Source: an uncultured Balneola sp. (GTDB taxonomy: Bacteria > Bacteroidota > Rhodothermia > Balneolales > Balneolaceae). Taken from it: a stretch of 32,042 nt of DNA. Within the stretch, counting starts at the first letter, position 1; each line of letters begins with the position of its first letter. Of the stretch, positions 1 to 8,492 are shown in pieces. The translations under genes and the position numbers were made by a program. Location: NCBI GenBank assembly GCA_913058495.1, contig CAJXQC010000033.1, positions 1 to 32,042 on the forward strand. The letters are read 5' to 3'. The notes beneath the pieces were generated by a model. That model worked only from the letters and a program-made list of their open reading frames with translations. It was not told the origin of the DNA and made no database searches.

Positions 1-62
1 GATGTTGGATGTTGGATGTTGGATGTTGGATGTTGGATGTTGGATGTTGGATGTTGGATGTT
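1..62. repeat. Heptanucleotide tandem repeat (GATGTTG)n, about 8.9 copies
   Basis: Perfect 7-bp period from the first base of the window to base 62, with no interruptions. It starts one base after the stop codon of the minus-strand RND permease gene and runs off the left edge, so its true copy number is unknown. The same GTTGGAT word occurs again in the inverted repeat near 9.43 kb. A short-read assembly would plausibly break at such a repeat. Confidence 0.95.
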
Positions 63-63
63 C

Positions 64-3000
64 TTATCCTTTCGCCTTCGCACCAATTCTTCCGGCCCAT
101 AGTTTAAAATCGTCCAGGATGATATAAATGGATGGAAGTACGATCAGCGTAACAACCGTTGAGAAGATCAATCCGCCAACAATAGCTCTTGCCATCGGGA
201 AGTAGGGAGGTCCGTCGCCACCAATTTGAGTAGTTCCGATACAAAGTGGGATCAATCCAAGAACCGTTGTTCCTGCAGTCATCAAGATTGGACGCATTCG
301 GTCTTTTCCACCTTGTACCACAGCTTCGGCACGACTCATTCCTTCTTCTCTCAAATGAATGATATGATCGATCAGAACGATACCATTGTTAACTACAATT
401 CCCATCAGAATAAGAATTCCGATCATGGCCATAAGATCAAAAGTGGTTCCGGTAAAAAAGAAGAACCAGAAAATCCCAACAATTCCGTACAGTATACAAG
501 CAAGAACGGCGGTAGGATACATTAATGATTCGAATAAGGAAGCCATCACCAGATAAATGAGAAAGAAAGCAATTCCGATATTGAACAACATCGTTCCCAT
601 GGCTTCATCGTCGTTACTGAAACTACGACCAAAACTCCATGCGTAACCGGTAGGATAAACAATCTGATCCATGATGCCTCTGAGTTTATCTCTTGCATCG
701 TCGGGAGTCATGCCATCTTCCAGATTGACAGCTATGCCTAAAGAGGTTTTACGATCCTGACGAAATATTCTGCCCGGCCCGGAAGCTTGTTCAAAACTGG
801 CTAGTGTAGAAAGTGAAGTGGTTCGGTCACCCTCTATAGATATCGGAAGATCTTTAAGATCGTCAATCGATTGTTTATCTACATTTTGAAGAGCTAGAAT
901 TACGTTAATTTCTGAATTAGCACTTCTTACCTTGCGTAGATTTTGTCCACGAACGGCATTTGATACTGATCTGGCCACAGCTTGTGAACTCAATCCAAAT
1001 GTTTTGGCTTTTTCAGAATCGATGGTTAACCGAACTTCATCTCTGCCACGTTCGGCATCCGATTTTACATCTGTGAACCCTTCAACCTGAGAAATTCTCC
1101 ATTCAACCTGGTCAGCTAACTCAGTAAGTACATCCATAGATTCTCCCTGAACATACACTCGAATAGATTCGCTGTTGTTTCTGCTTCTGAATTCAAAAGC
1201 AGGTTCTCCAATAGTGACAACTGGTAAATCTTTTTCGATCTCTTCTTTAATGAATTCAACGGATTTTTTTGCATCCTCTTCATCAATAAGGATTATTGTT
1301 GAAAGAGCGTATTCCGGTTGGTAGTAAGTATAAACTGATTCGATTTCGAATTTATCCTGATTTTCATACAGGTAATCTTCAATTTTATCTACCGTTTCTT
1401 TTACCCGATCCAAAGTATATGAACCATTTAAATTGTACCGAAGCTCCATTTCTCTTTCAGGATTGTTGGGAAACATATCAATGTTTAAGCCCAGCGCAAT
1501 TGGAACTCCTATACTGAGGAATAAGAGAATAATACTGATCGTGGAAACCCATCTGCGATCGATAAACCAAGCTAAAAAAGTGTAATACTTTTCAGAGAGC
1601 TTATCTACAATAGTTCGTTTTATCTTTTTTGATCTTGGTTTTATTTTTGATGTGAGAAGAGGTATCACGGTTAATGATATCAGAAGAGATGCGATCAAAG
1701 AAATAATGATCGGCATTCCGATGTAATACATATACGGAGCGATAAAACTTTCATTCACAATATTTGGAAGAAAAACCACAACAGAAGTAAATGTACCTGC
1801 AGTTACGGCGATACCAACTTCTTTAGCGCCTAGAACAGCAGCTTTTGCAGGTTCTACACCATTTCTTCGGTGTCGGTGGATATTTTCAGTAACCACTACG
1901 GCATTATCAACCAGCATACCTATGGCAAGAATCAAACCGGTCATCGACAAAATATTGATGGAGATATTTAAGAAATAGAAAAAGCCTAAAGTTACTACCA
2001 GAGAAAATGGAACGGCTGTAGCAACGATCAAAGTAGTTCCAAACTGACGAAGAAAAAAGAACAGCATAATAACAGAAAGTCCGGCACCGAGAATGCCTGC
2101 ATTCATTAATTCCTCTAAAGAACTCAGGATTCCCTCAGCTTGATTATTCATTTCATAAATTTGAATTCCCTGCATTTCCGGAAGTTCATTGATCTCTTCG
2201 ATTTCTTTGAGAACACGATCAGCTGTTGCAACGGTATTGGCAGATGATTCTTTAACTATATCTAAGCCAATAGCATATTTTCTGTCTAAATGCCTTGCGT
2301 AATTCCGAACAGGAGAGGTGTAAGCGACAGTTGCAATATCTTTTAATCGAAGATTGTTATCTCCGATGACAAGATTTTCAAAATCTTCGATCTCGGTTAA
2401 TTCACCCATTGGACGAACATTATATCGCAATCCCGAGTCATTGATCTTTCCTGCTGAGATCGAGAAGTTGGATCTGCTCAAACGTTGATTCAGATCATTC
2501 AGGTCGATGTTATAATTCTGGAGCCTGTTTGCCAGTAATTCAATACGAATCTCTTTTTTCTCAACACCATAAAGGGTAACCTGACCAACTCCTTCAATAC
2601 GCTCAATACGTTGTTTCAGGTTTCGGTCTAAAAGATCATATGCATTTGAAAGGTCCCGTTGACTGGAGATACGTAACTGAAGCATATTTCCGCCGCCATC
2701 TTCAAATTTGTGTACCTGATAGTACTCAAAGTCGTCCGGCAGCTGGTTTCGGACACTTTCTATCTTTTCTTTGATCTCTATAGCCTTCAGATCAATGTCA
2801 CTGTCTTGAGTGAATTGTATGTTTACGCCACCTTCATTTTCTCCGGCATTGGAATTGATCTGTTTAACTCCACTAATGGTAGCTAAAACTTCTTCAATAG
2901 GTCGGATAACCTGTTCTTCAATTTCGTTTGGAGAGGAGTTAGGGTATGGAATCTGAACAAAAGCGCCCGGAAAAGAAATGTCAGGGAAATATTCCAGTGG

Positions 3001-3096
3001 AACTAATCTGGTAGCAATAAATCCCACAACCACGAGGCTCACAAAAACCATCATGGTTGTTACGGGGCGTTTTATGGAGATCTCAGTCATACTCAT
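64..3096 (-). CDS. RND-superfamily efflux permease (second permease of the operon)
   Basis: Inner-membrane proton-driven efflux pump subunit of 1010 residues, full length for the AcrB/SwrC-like RND family. It starts with the typical cytoplasmic amphipathic segment (EISIKRPVTTMM) and first membrane helix. It has the two large periplasmic porter halves and the TM4 motif GMLVDNAVVVTENI with the proton-relay Asp at residue 397. The TM10 motif GIVVNNGIVLIDHI has Asn-Asn where AcrB has its Lys-Asn pair, as in many SwrC-like pumps. The gene starts one base after the stop of the upstream permease gene, so translation is probably coupled. Two non-identical permeases with one adaptor resemble the MdtABC arrangement, in which two RND proteins form a mixed trimer. 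Substrate cannot be read from sequence. Confidence 0.93.
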   Translation of the reverse strand: MSMTEISIKRPVTTMMVFVSLVVVGFIATRLVPLEYFPDISFPGAFVQIPYPNSSPNEIEEQVIRPIEEVLATISGVKQINSNAGENEGGVNIQFTQDSDIDLKAIEIKEKIESVRNQLPDDFEYYQVHKFEDGGGNMLQLRISSQRDLSNAYDLLDRNLKQRIERIEGVGQVTLYGVEKKEIRIELLANRLQNYNIDLNDLNQRLSRSNFSISAGKINDSGLRYNVRPMGELTEIEDFENLVIGDNNLRLKDIATVAYTSPVRNYARHLDRKYAIGLDIVKESSANTVATADRVLKEIEEINELPEMQGIQIYEMNNQAEGILSSLEELMNAGILGAGLSVIMLFFFLRQFGTTLIVATAVPFSLVVTLGFFYFLNISINILSMTGLILAIGMLVDNAVVVTENIHRHRRNGVEPAKAAVLGAKEVGIAVTAGTFTSVVVFLPNIVNESFIAPYMYYIGMPIIISLIASLLISLTVIPLLTSKIKPRSKKIKRTIVDKLSEKYYTFLAWFIDRRWVSTISIILLFLSIGVPIALGLNIDMFPNNPEREMELRYNLNGSYTLDRVKETVDKIEDYLYENQDKFEIESVYTYYQPEYALSTIILIDEEDAKKSVEFIKEEIEKDLPVVTIGEPAFEFRSRNNSESIRVYVQGESMDVLTELADQVEWRISQVEGFTDVKSDAERGRDEVRLTIDSEKAKTFGLSSQAVARSVSNAVRGQNLRKVRSANSEINVILALQNVDKQSIDDLKDLPISIEGDRTTSLSTLASFEQASGPGRIFRQDRKTSLGIAVNLEDGMTPDDARDKLRGIMDQIVYPTGYAWSFGRSFSNDDEAMGTMLFNIGIAFFLIYLVMASLFESLMYPTAVLACILYGIVGIFWFFFFTGTTFDLMAMIGILILMGIVVNNGIVLIDHIIHLREEGMSRAEAVVQGGKDRMRPILMTAGTTVLGLIPLCIGTTQIGGDGPPYFPMARAIVGGLIFSTVVTLIVLPSIYIILDDFKLWAGRIGAKAKG

Positions 3097-3097
3097 C

Positions 3098-6000
3098 TCA
3101 GTTCTCCGTTACAACTTCGGTTGTAGTATCGTATTTTTTTCTGTCCATGATGGAATACATCACCGGAATTACAACAAGCGTAAGTAGCGTTGAAACCAGA
3201 AGTCCACCGATTACGGTAATACCCATCGGTGCTCTTAGTTCAGCTCCGTCTCCAAATCCGATAGCAAGAGGTAGAAGTCCCAAAGTAGTTGTTAATGTAG
3301 TCATCAAAATCGGGCGTAATCTGGATTTACCACCTTCAATAATAGCTTCGTATTTATCCATGCCCCGTTCTCTCAGTTGATTGATCAGATCGATCAATAC
3401 TATGGCGTTGTTTACTACAATTCCGGCAAGGAGGATCAAACCAATGAATACAACAACACTTATAGTTGTACCTGTAATAAAGAGAGCCAGAACAGCTCCA
3501 ACCAAAGCAAGTGGGATGGTAAAGAGGATGATAAAAGGGTGAAGCAGAGATTCGAACTGAGAAGCCATCACCAGATAAACGAGAAATATGGCCAATGCAA
3601 GTGCGAATAAAAGAGATTTGAAAGATTCTCCCATTTCTTCGTTTTGCCCCGCAATTCTTGCAAATATACCGCTTGGCATGGTAGTTTCGTCAATGATTTG
3701 TTGAACATCAATTGCAGCTTCTCCAAGATCTCCGTAATTCAGGTTTGCAGTTACAACAGCAACTCTTTGTTGGGAAGCTCTGCGTATTTCTCCGGGACCG
3801 TTTGCAATCTTAACTTCAGCAATAGCGCTTAAAGGAATTGATCGTTCACTGTTTGGATTGATAACCAGATTCTTGATTTCGTCAATAGAAGAACGGTCTT
3901 CCTCCTGAGCTCGTACCAACACATCAATTTTACGATCTCTCCATGAATATCTGGTTGCAACATCACCGCGAACATTACTCACCACACGATCTGCAACTTC
4001 GTGCACTTGCAGTCCTAAAGCTGCTGCTCGATCTCTGTCAAACAGAATTTGAATTTCCGGGCTTCCGATCTGCATGGAGTTTTTAACATCAGCAAAACGA
4101 GAGTTTATATCCATTTTCTGAACAATTAGGTCACTAACTTCTTTAAGCTGCTCCAGATCAAATCCACTTATTTCAATTTCAACCGGTGTCGAAAAAGAAA
4201 ACAGAGACGGACGGGAAAATTTATACTGTAATCCGGGCACTACTTGAAGGGAGTTTCTCATTGAACTCATTACCGAACTTTCAGTTTCAGAAGAAGCTCC
4301 TGATGCCAGCAGAACATTTAGCTCGCCCCAGTTTTCTCCACCTTGATCAGGATTAGCATCCATTCTGTTACCGGTTCCGGCAACTGCAAAAGTAGATTGA
4401 ACATTCTGAGCATTTTTTGTGGCTTCCTGTACAGCTTTTAGAGCAGAATCGGTTTGTTCGATCGGTGTTCCCGGAGGAAGTTTGAATTCAACTTTAAATT
4501 CACCTTGAGATAATTGTGGTATAAGTTCAATTCCGATTTTTTGTACTAAAGCCAAAGAACCTGCGAAAGAAAGGATAGCTATAACGATCACAACAAGTCT
4601 GTTGTTTAAAGACGTCTTCAGAAGTCCTAAATATACCCGTTCAGAAGCTTGGTAGAATTTATCGAAAGCCCACACAAAAGGGGAAAAGATGAATTTTAAA
4701 ACTTTGGCAAAGAAGTTCACAACAGCTCGAATGCCTTTAGTTACTGCTGTTGGTATCGTATAGAATAAGAATAATCTTGTCGATCTTAAGAATCTTCCAA
4801 ATGAAGTCTTTGGCTCTTTTAATTCAAGTGGTACGATTTCTTTTTTTCTGCCACTTAAGGATGACATCATCGGGATCAACGTAACAGCAACTACAAGAGA
4901 AGCGATCAATGAAAAAGTAACGGTAAGTGCTTGGTCTCTGAATAACTGACCGGCAATTCCATCCACAAAAACCAATGGGAAGAACACAGCTACAGTAGTA
5001 AGTGTGGAAGCGATTACTGCAGTGCCAACTTCACTTGCTCCGTCTTTAGCTGCTTGCAGCGTATTTTTACCCATATCTTTGTGCCGGGCAATATTCTCAA
5101 GTACTACAATGGAATTATCAACTAACATACCAATACCAAGCGCGATTCCACCCAAAGACATAATATTAAGGGTAATATCATTCCCGTACATTAGGTTGAA
5201 AGTGGCGATAATTGAAACCGGAATGGAAACTGATATAATTACGGTGCTCCAGAAGTTTCTTAAGAAAAAGTAAAGAACCAGTACGGCTAAAATACCACCA
5301 ATTATACCGGCTGTTTTAACCTCATTAACAGCAGAAGAAATAAAAACTGATTGGTCATACACTTTTTCCAGTTTCATTCCTGAAGGGAGTGTTTTCCGAA
5401 TTTCGTTTACGCGTTCTATGGCTGATTCAGCTACGGCAACTGTATTTGCATCACCTTCTTTATAGATAGCGATTTCAACCGCTTCCATGGCATTTAATCG
5501 GGTAATAGCCTCTCTTTCTTTGTAACCCTGACGGATATCAGCCACGTCTTTCAAATACACGGCATTTCCATTTAAAACGGTAAGTACAGTATTTCTGATC
5601 TGATCTACATCTTTAAACTCGTTAAGAGTTCGAACGAGATATTGTTGTGTTCCTTCTTCTAAACGTCCACCGGAAAGGTTGATATTCTCCGCACTTAAAG
5701 TGGATGTAATGGTCTCGATCGGAATATTCAGATAAGCAAGTCGTTCCTGATCGATGTTTACCTGAATTTGTTCTTCCAGTCCACCACTGATCTTTACGGA
5801 TGCTACACCATCAGACGATTCAAGATTCTTTTTAAGAATTTCATCGGAAATAATTCGGAGTTGTTTTAATCGTGCAATTGCAGCCGGATCATTAAGATCT
5901 TCTTCCGGTTCAGAATAAGAAGCCAGATCAACTTTTCTGCTACCAGTACTTTCCTGATTTTCTTTTTCGCCGTTATCATAATACAATGCATATCTGATGA

Positions 6001-6406
6001 TAGGATCCAAAGTGGGATCAAAGCGTAGCGTTACCGGTTTCTTGGCTTGCAGAGGAAGTTGAATAGCATCAAGTTTGGCTATTACATCCAAATTAGCAAT
6101 ATCCATGTTGGTTCCCCATGCAAACTCGAGAACAACATCTGATTGTCCTGCTCTGGAAATTGAACGAACCAACTTAACTCCTTTAACAACCCCAACAGCT
6201 TCTTCAATCGGTTTGGAGATTAGGTTTTCAACCTCAATAGGAGCAGCGCCTTCAAACTCTGTACGCACGGTCAATGTCGGGTAGCTGAGATCAGGAAGCA
6301 GATTTACATTTAATCGAGAAAGTGAAACAATTCCGAATAACAGAATCGCCACTGTAAACATCGAAATGGTTACTTTTCGTTTTACGGAGAAATCTATGAG
6401 TTTCAT
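3098..6406 (-). CDS. RND-superfamily efflux permease (first permease of the operon)
   Basis: Inner-membrane RND pump subunit of 1102 residues, about 90 longer than its downstream partner. It begins with the family signature IDFSVKRKVTISMF, has the TM4 motif GMLVDNSIVVLENI with the relay Asp at residue 430, and the TM10 motif GIVVNNAIVLIDLI. The extra length lies mainly in an acidic periplasmic insertion following YALYYDNG and in a long basic/aromatic cytoplasmic loop between the two halves, after LSGRKKEIVPLEL. It lies 13 bp after the adaptor gene with a GAGGA ribosome site, and 1 bp before the second permease. It is clearly of the HAE/SwrC-like branch rather than a heavy-metal CzcA: no Met-rich or His-rich metal motifs were seen. 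Substrate unknown. Confidence 0.93.
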   Translation of the reverse strand: MKLIDFSVKRKVTISMFTVAILLFGIVSLSRLNVNLLPDLSYPTLTVRTEFEGAAPIEVENLISKPIEEAVGVVKGVKLVRSISRAGQSDVVLEFAWGTNMDIANLDVIAKLDAIQLPLQAKKPVTLRFDPTLDPIIRYALYYDNGEKENQESTGSRKVDLASYSEPEEDLNDPAAIARLKQLRIISDEILKKNLESSDGVASVKISGGLEEQIQVNIDQERLAYLNIPIETITSTLSAENINLSGGRLEEGTQQYLVRTLNEFKDVDQIRNTVLTVLNGNAVYLKDVADIRQGYKEREAITRLNAMEAVEIAIYKEGDANTVAVAESAIERVNEIRKTLPSGMKLEKVYDQSVFISSAVNEVKTAGIIGGILAVLVLYFFLRNFWSTVIISVSIPVSIIATFNLMYGNDITLNIMSLGGIALGIGMLVDNSIVVLENIARHKDMGKNTLQAAKDGASEVGTAVIASTLTTVAVFFPLVFVDGIAGQLFRDQALTVTFSLIASLVVAVTLIPMMSSLSGRKKEIVPLELKEPKTSFGRFLRSTRLFLFYTIPTAVTKGIRAVVNFFAKVLKFIFSPFVWAFDKFYQASERVYLGLLKTSLNNRLVVIVIAILSFAGSLALVQKIGIELIPQLSQGEFKVEFKLPPGTPIEQTDSALKAVQEATKNAQNVQSTFAVAGTGNRMDANPDQGGENWGELNVLLASGASSETESSVMSSMRNSLQVVPGLQYKFSRPSLFSFSTPVEIEISGFDLEQLKEVSDLIVQKMDINSRFADVKNSMQIGSPEIQILFDRDRAAALGLQVHEVADRVVSNVRGDVATRYSWRDRKIDVLVRAQEEDRSSIDEIKNLVINPNSERSIPLSAIAEVKIANGPGEIRRASQQRVAVVTANLNYGDLGEAAIDVQQIIDETTMPSGIFARIAGQNEEMGESFKSLLFALALAIFLVYLVMASQFESLLHPFIILFTIPLALVGAVLALFITGTTISVVVFIGLILLAGIVVNNAIVLIDLINQLRERGMDKYEAIIEGGKSRLRPILMTTLTTTLGLLPLAIGFGDGAELRAPMGITVIGGLLVSTLLTLVVIPVMYSIMDRKKYDTTTEVVTEN

Positions 6407-6419
6407 ATCGGAGTTCCTC

Positions 6420-7469
6420 TTAGCTGCGAACTACATTAACTTTGGCGCTGTCTTTCAGGCTTCCCTGTCCGGTAGTTACAACGATTTCTCCGTCTTCAAG
6501 TCCTTCCAGGATCTCAATATTGCTTCCGTTTACATATCCCGTTTTGATGATCTTTTTGTAAGCAAGAGAGTCTCTGACCACGAACACCGTTTGTGTTTCA
6601 TCTTCTGACATCACCGCAACTTTCGGGATCATTTTTGTGCTGAGTCTTGTGTCATAAACGATTTTGACTCTGCCAAACATACCGGGCTTTAGTTTTTCGC
6701 TTTTTTCATCAATGATCACGGTCACTTTAAAAGTTCCTGTTGTTGGATCGACGATCGGGCTTATTCTCTCAACATGAGCTTTAAAAGACTGTCCGGGTAG
6801 AGCATCTACTTTAATTTCAGCAGGCTGGTTTTTATTAATTTTTGCCATTTCGTGCTCAGGTACATATAGAATAGCTTGTAAAGGATCGAAGTCTGTAACT
6901 CTGTACACATTTTGATCGGTGCCGATCATATTTCCTTTTTTGATCAGCCTTTCAGAAATAACCCCACTAATTGGTGACTTGATGGAAGTATATTCCTGAT
7001 TTAGTTTTGCAAGTTCATAAGCCGATTTCTGAGCTTCATACTCAAATTGTTTGTTTTGATATTCTTCGACAGAAATGGCTTGTTTGTCGTACAACTCCTT
7101 ACTTCTTTTGAAGTCGTTGTGCAGACGGTCCATATTAGATTTGGCTCTTTCAGCTTCAATTCTATACTGTTCGTCTTCAATCTTAGCAATTACTTGTCCG
7201 GCTTTAACTCTGTCGCCTTCTTCAACTAAAACCTGATTTATAATTCCTCTGACTTTTGCAACGACTAAAGCTTCTTGCTCGGCTTCTAAAGTTGCTGTAT
7301 TAGAGTAGTAAGCAGAAATATCACCACGGGATACGGTAGTTGCTTCTACGGGGATAACCACGATTTCTTCGTCGTCACCATTTTCATCATTATTGTTTCC
7401 TTCGTTTCCGCAAGCTGAAAGTGTCAGGAGTAATGCTGCGGATAAATAGCCAAGTTGTTTAATTTTCAT
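6420..7469 (-). CDS. RND efflux periplasmic adaptor (membrane fusion lipoprotein)
   Basis: 349-residue HlyD/AcrA-type adaptor that bridges the inner-membrane RND pump to an outer-membrane channel. The N-terminus is a lipoprotein signal with lipobox TLSAC (Cys20), followed by a low-complexity Asn/Asp/Glu linker. The barrel-sandwich (lipoyl-like) halves are visible around ALVVAKVRGIINQVLVEEGD and IKSPISGVISERLIKKGN, with a coiled-coil hairpin between them, then the beta-barrel and a membrane-proximal domain. It is the first gene of the operon. No outer-membrane TolC-like gene is present in the window, so that part must be encoded elsewhere or beyond the left edge. Upstream lie an ECF-like promoter and an inverted repeat. 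Confidence 0.93.
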   Translation of the reverse strand: MKIKQLGYLSAALLLTLSACGNEGNNNDENGDDEEIVVIPVEATTVSRGDISAYYSNTATLEAEQEALVVAKVRGIINQVLVEEGDRVKAGQVIAKIEDEQYRIEAERAKSNMDRLHNDFKRSKELYDKQAISVEEYQNKQFEYEAQKSAYELAKLNQEYTSIKSPISGVISERLIKKGNMIGTDQNVYRVTDFDPLQAILYVPEHEMAKINKNQPAEIKVDALPGQSFKAHVERISPIVDPTTGTFKVTVIIDEKSEKLKPGMFGRVKIVYDTRLSTKMIPKVAVMSEDETQTVFVVRDSLAYKKIIKTGYVNGSNIEILEGLEDGEIVVTTGQGSLKDSAKVNVVRS

Positions 7470-7476
7470 AATAAAA

Positions 7477-7503
7477 AAGCGTTTGAATTGATTACAAACG
7501 CTT
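7477..7503. promoter_or_regulatory. Operator-like inverted repeat before the efflux operon
   Basis: Perfect 9-bp arms AAGCGTTTG (7477-7485) and CAAACGCTT (7495-7503) separated by 9 bp. It ends 7 bp before the adaptor start codon and touches the putative -10 element. On the minus strand it is followed by a T-run, so it could also be read as a terminator. A terminator between promoter and first gene makes less sense than a repressor-binding site or attenuator. No regulator gene is adjacent. Confidence 0.55.
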
Positions 7504-7530
7504 AGACGACACAGAAAAGAAGATGTTACA
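7503..7530 (-). promoter_or_regulatory. ECF-sigma-like promoter of the efflux operon
   Basis: Reading the minus strand, TGTAAC (7530-7525) is followed after 16 bp by CGTCTA (7508-7503), which fits the general ECF layout of an AAC-containing -35 and a CGTC-type -10. A very similar pair stands before the ECF sigma gene at 27.5 kb. It lies about 35 bp upstream of the adaptor start. Motif-based only. Confidence 0.45.
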
Positions 7531-7566
7531 AGGCAAATAAAAAAGGGTGAATCCTAACATGTTCCA

Positions 7567-7705
7567 CAGAACCTGAAGGGTCTGCAAGTTTAAGTTGTCT
7601 TGATCCAAATCGAAGAGCTTTAGCCAGGAGGGCGTTCACGCTCGTGTTGGGGTTTTATAACAACCTGGAACTCTGCACCGAATCCGCAGAACCTGAAGGA
7701 TCTGC
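7567..7705. repeat. REP-like palindromic repeat pair
   Basis: Two near-identical palindromes, CAGAACCTGAAGGGTCTGC (7567-7585) and GCAGAACCTGAAGGATCTGC (7686-7705), form hairpins with 8-9 bp arms and one mismatch each. The stretch between them has further pairing segments (CCAGG 7624-7628 with CCTGG 7664-7668; GCGT/ACGC 7632-7641). The second copy abuts the stop codon of the DUF3047 lipoprotein gene. No T-run follows, so these look like dispersed REP-type elements rather than terminators. Confidence 0.5.
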
Positions 7706-8431
7706 TTATTTCTCTTCAGAATCTTTCTTAGAAGCTTTTTTAAAAACAATGTTACCATAATAAGCAGTAGCCGAACCTTTTGAATTATCAGAATCCGTCA
7801 TGATAGCAACACCGGTAATTTTTCTTGGTTCTTCTTCGAAAGCAGTTTTATAGGTATCATAAACATTTTCCTGGACGGTTCCTGTATCAGCTACATTTGC
7901 CCAAACATAATTCATAGATCGTAATGGGATATCAAAGTCAGTGAAAGTCTTCATGCTACCATATTTAATACGTTCCCCAAGAGGCAGGTCTTTTCGATCG
8001 TATTCATAAGTGATGTAAATTCTGGCAGCGTAGTCATCTCCGTCTTTTTCGGTCATATCACCTTCTTCAAGAACACCATCAATTTTCCATCTCCATTCTA
8101 TAATCGGATATTCTTTCGGATCGATATCCACTTTATACTTCCAGCCGGAGGCGGAATTTTTACTCACTGCTTTAATGTGGGGTTCGTCACTATCAGATAC
8201 TAAAGTATATTCGGTATTATCCTTTTTTGGAAGGGTTAGTTTTTCCCACTTGTTGTTATCCGAGTCTTTGTCGTATTCCTCGGGGTTAAATTCTGAGACA
8301 GGAATCACAATGGTAGATTCAGAATCCGGCTCTGTATCAGTTTCATTTTTAGAATCATTGTTATTGCATGCGAAAGAAAAAAGAAGCGTAGTTAAAAATA
8401 AGTACCCGAATATTGATTTGATCGATTTCAT
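7706..8431 (-). CDS. DUF3047 family probable lipoprotein, internally deleted paralogue
   Basis: 241-residue secreted protein. The signal peptide ends in SFAC (Cys22), a non-canonical lipobox, followed by an Asn/Asp/Glu tether. The body matches what I recall of the DUF3047 family: an EWRWKIDGVLEEGD block, then KDGDDYAARIYITYEY, then TGVAIMTDSDNSKGSATAYYG near the C-terminus. Function is unknown for the family; these proteins are exported. It is very similar to the next gene upstream (8493-9227) but lacks 27 residues that the paralogue has between its QENVF and ANVYD segments. The DNA shows a clean 81-bp deletion joined at AAACATT (7861-7867). It may still fold, but part of the core of the family is missing. 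Confidence 0.85.
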   Translation of the reverse strand: MKSIKSIFGYLFLTTLLFSFACNNNDSKNETDTEPDSESTIVIPVSEFNPEEYDKDSDNNKWEKLTLPKKDNTEYTLVSDSDEPHIKAVSKNSASGWKYKVDIDPKEYPIIEWRWKIDGVLEEGDMTEKDGDDYAARIYITYEYDRKDLPLGERIKYGSMKTFTDFDIPLRSMNYVWANVADTGTVQENVYDTYKTAFEEEPRKITGVAIMTDSDNSKGSATAYYGNIVFKKASKKDSEEK

Positions 8432-8492
8432 AATAATAAATTATTAGTATTTATTACTTTAAGCCGATCGGGATCCAAAATGTTCCGGATTG

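Noticed and set aside
1-62. Possible CRISPR-like repeat array
   Set aside because: The unit is 7 bp with no spacers; it is a simple tandem repeat.
3057-3380. 107-residue plus-strand frame across the permease junction
   Set aside because: It is antisense to two clear RND genes with low-complexity composition.
7471-7503. Hairpin plus T-run read as a terminator of the DUF3047 transcript
   Set aside because: Possible, but it would sit between a good promoter-like pair and the adaptor start codon; an operator or leader role fits better.
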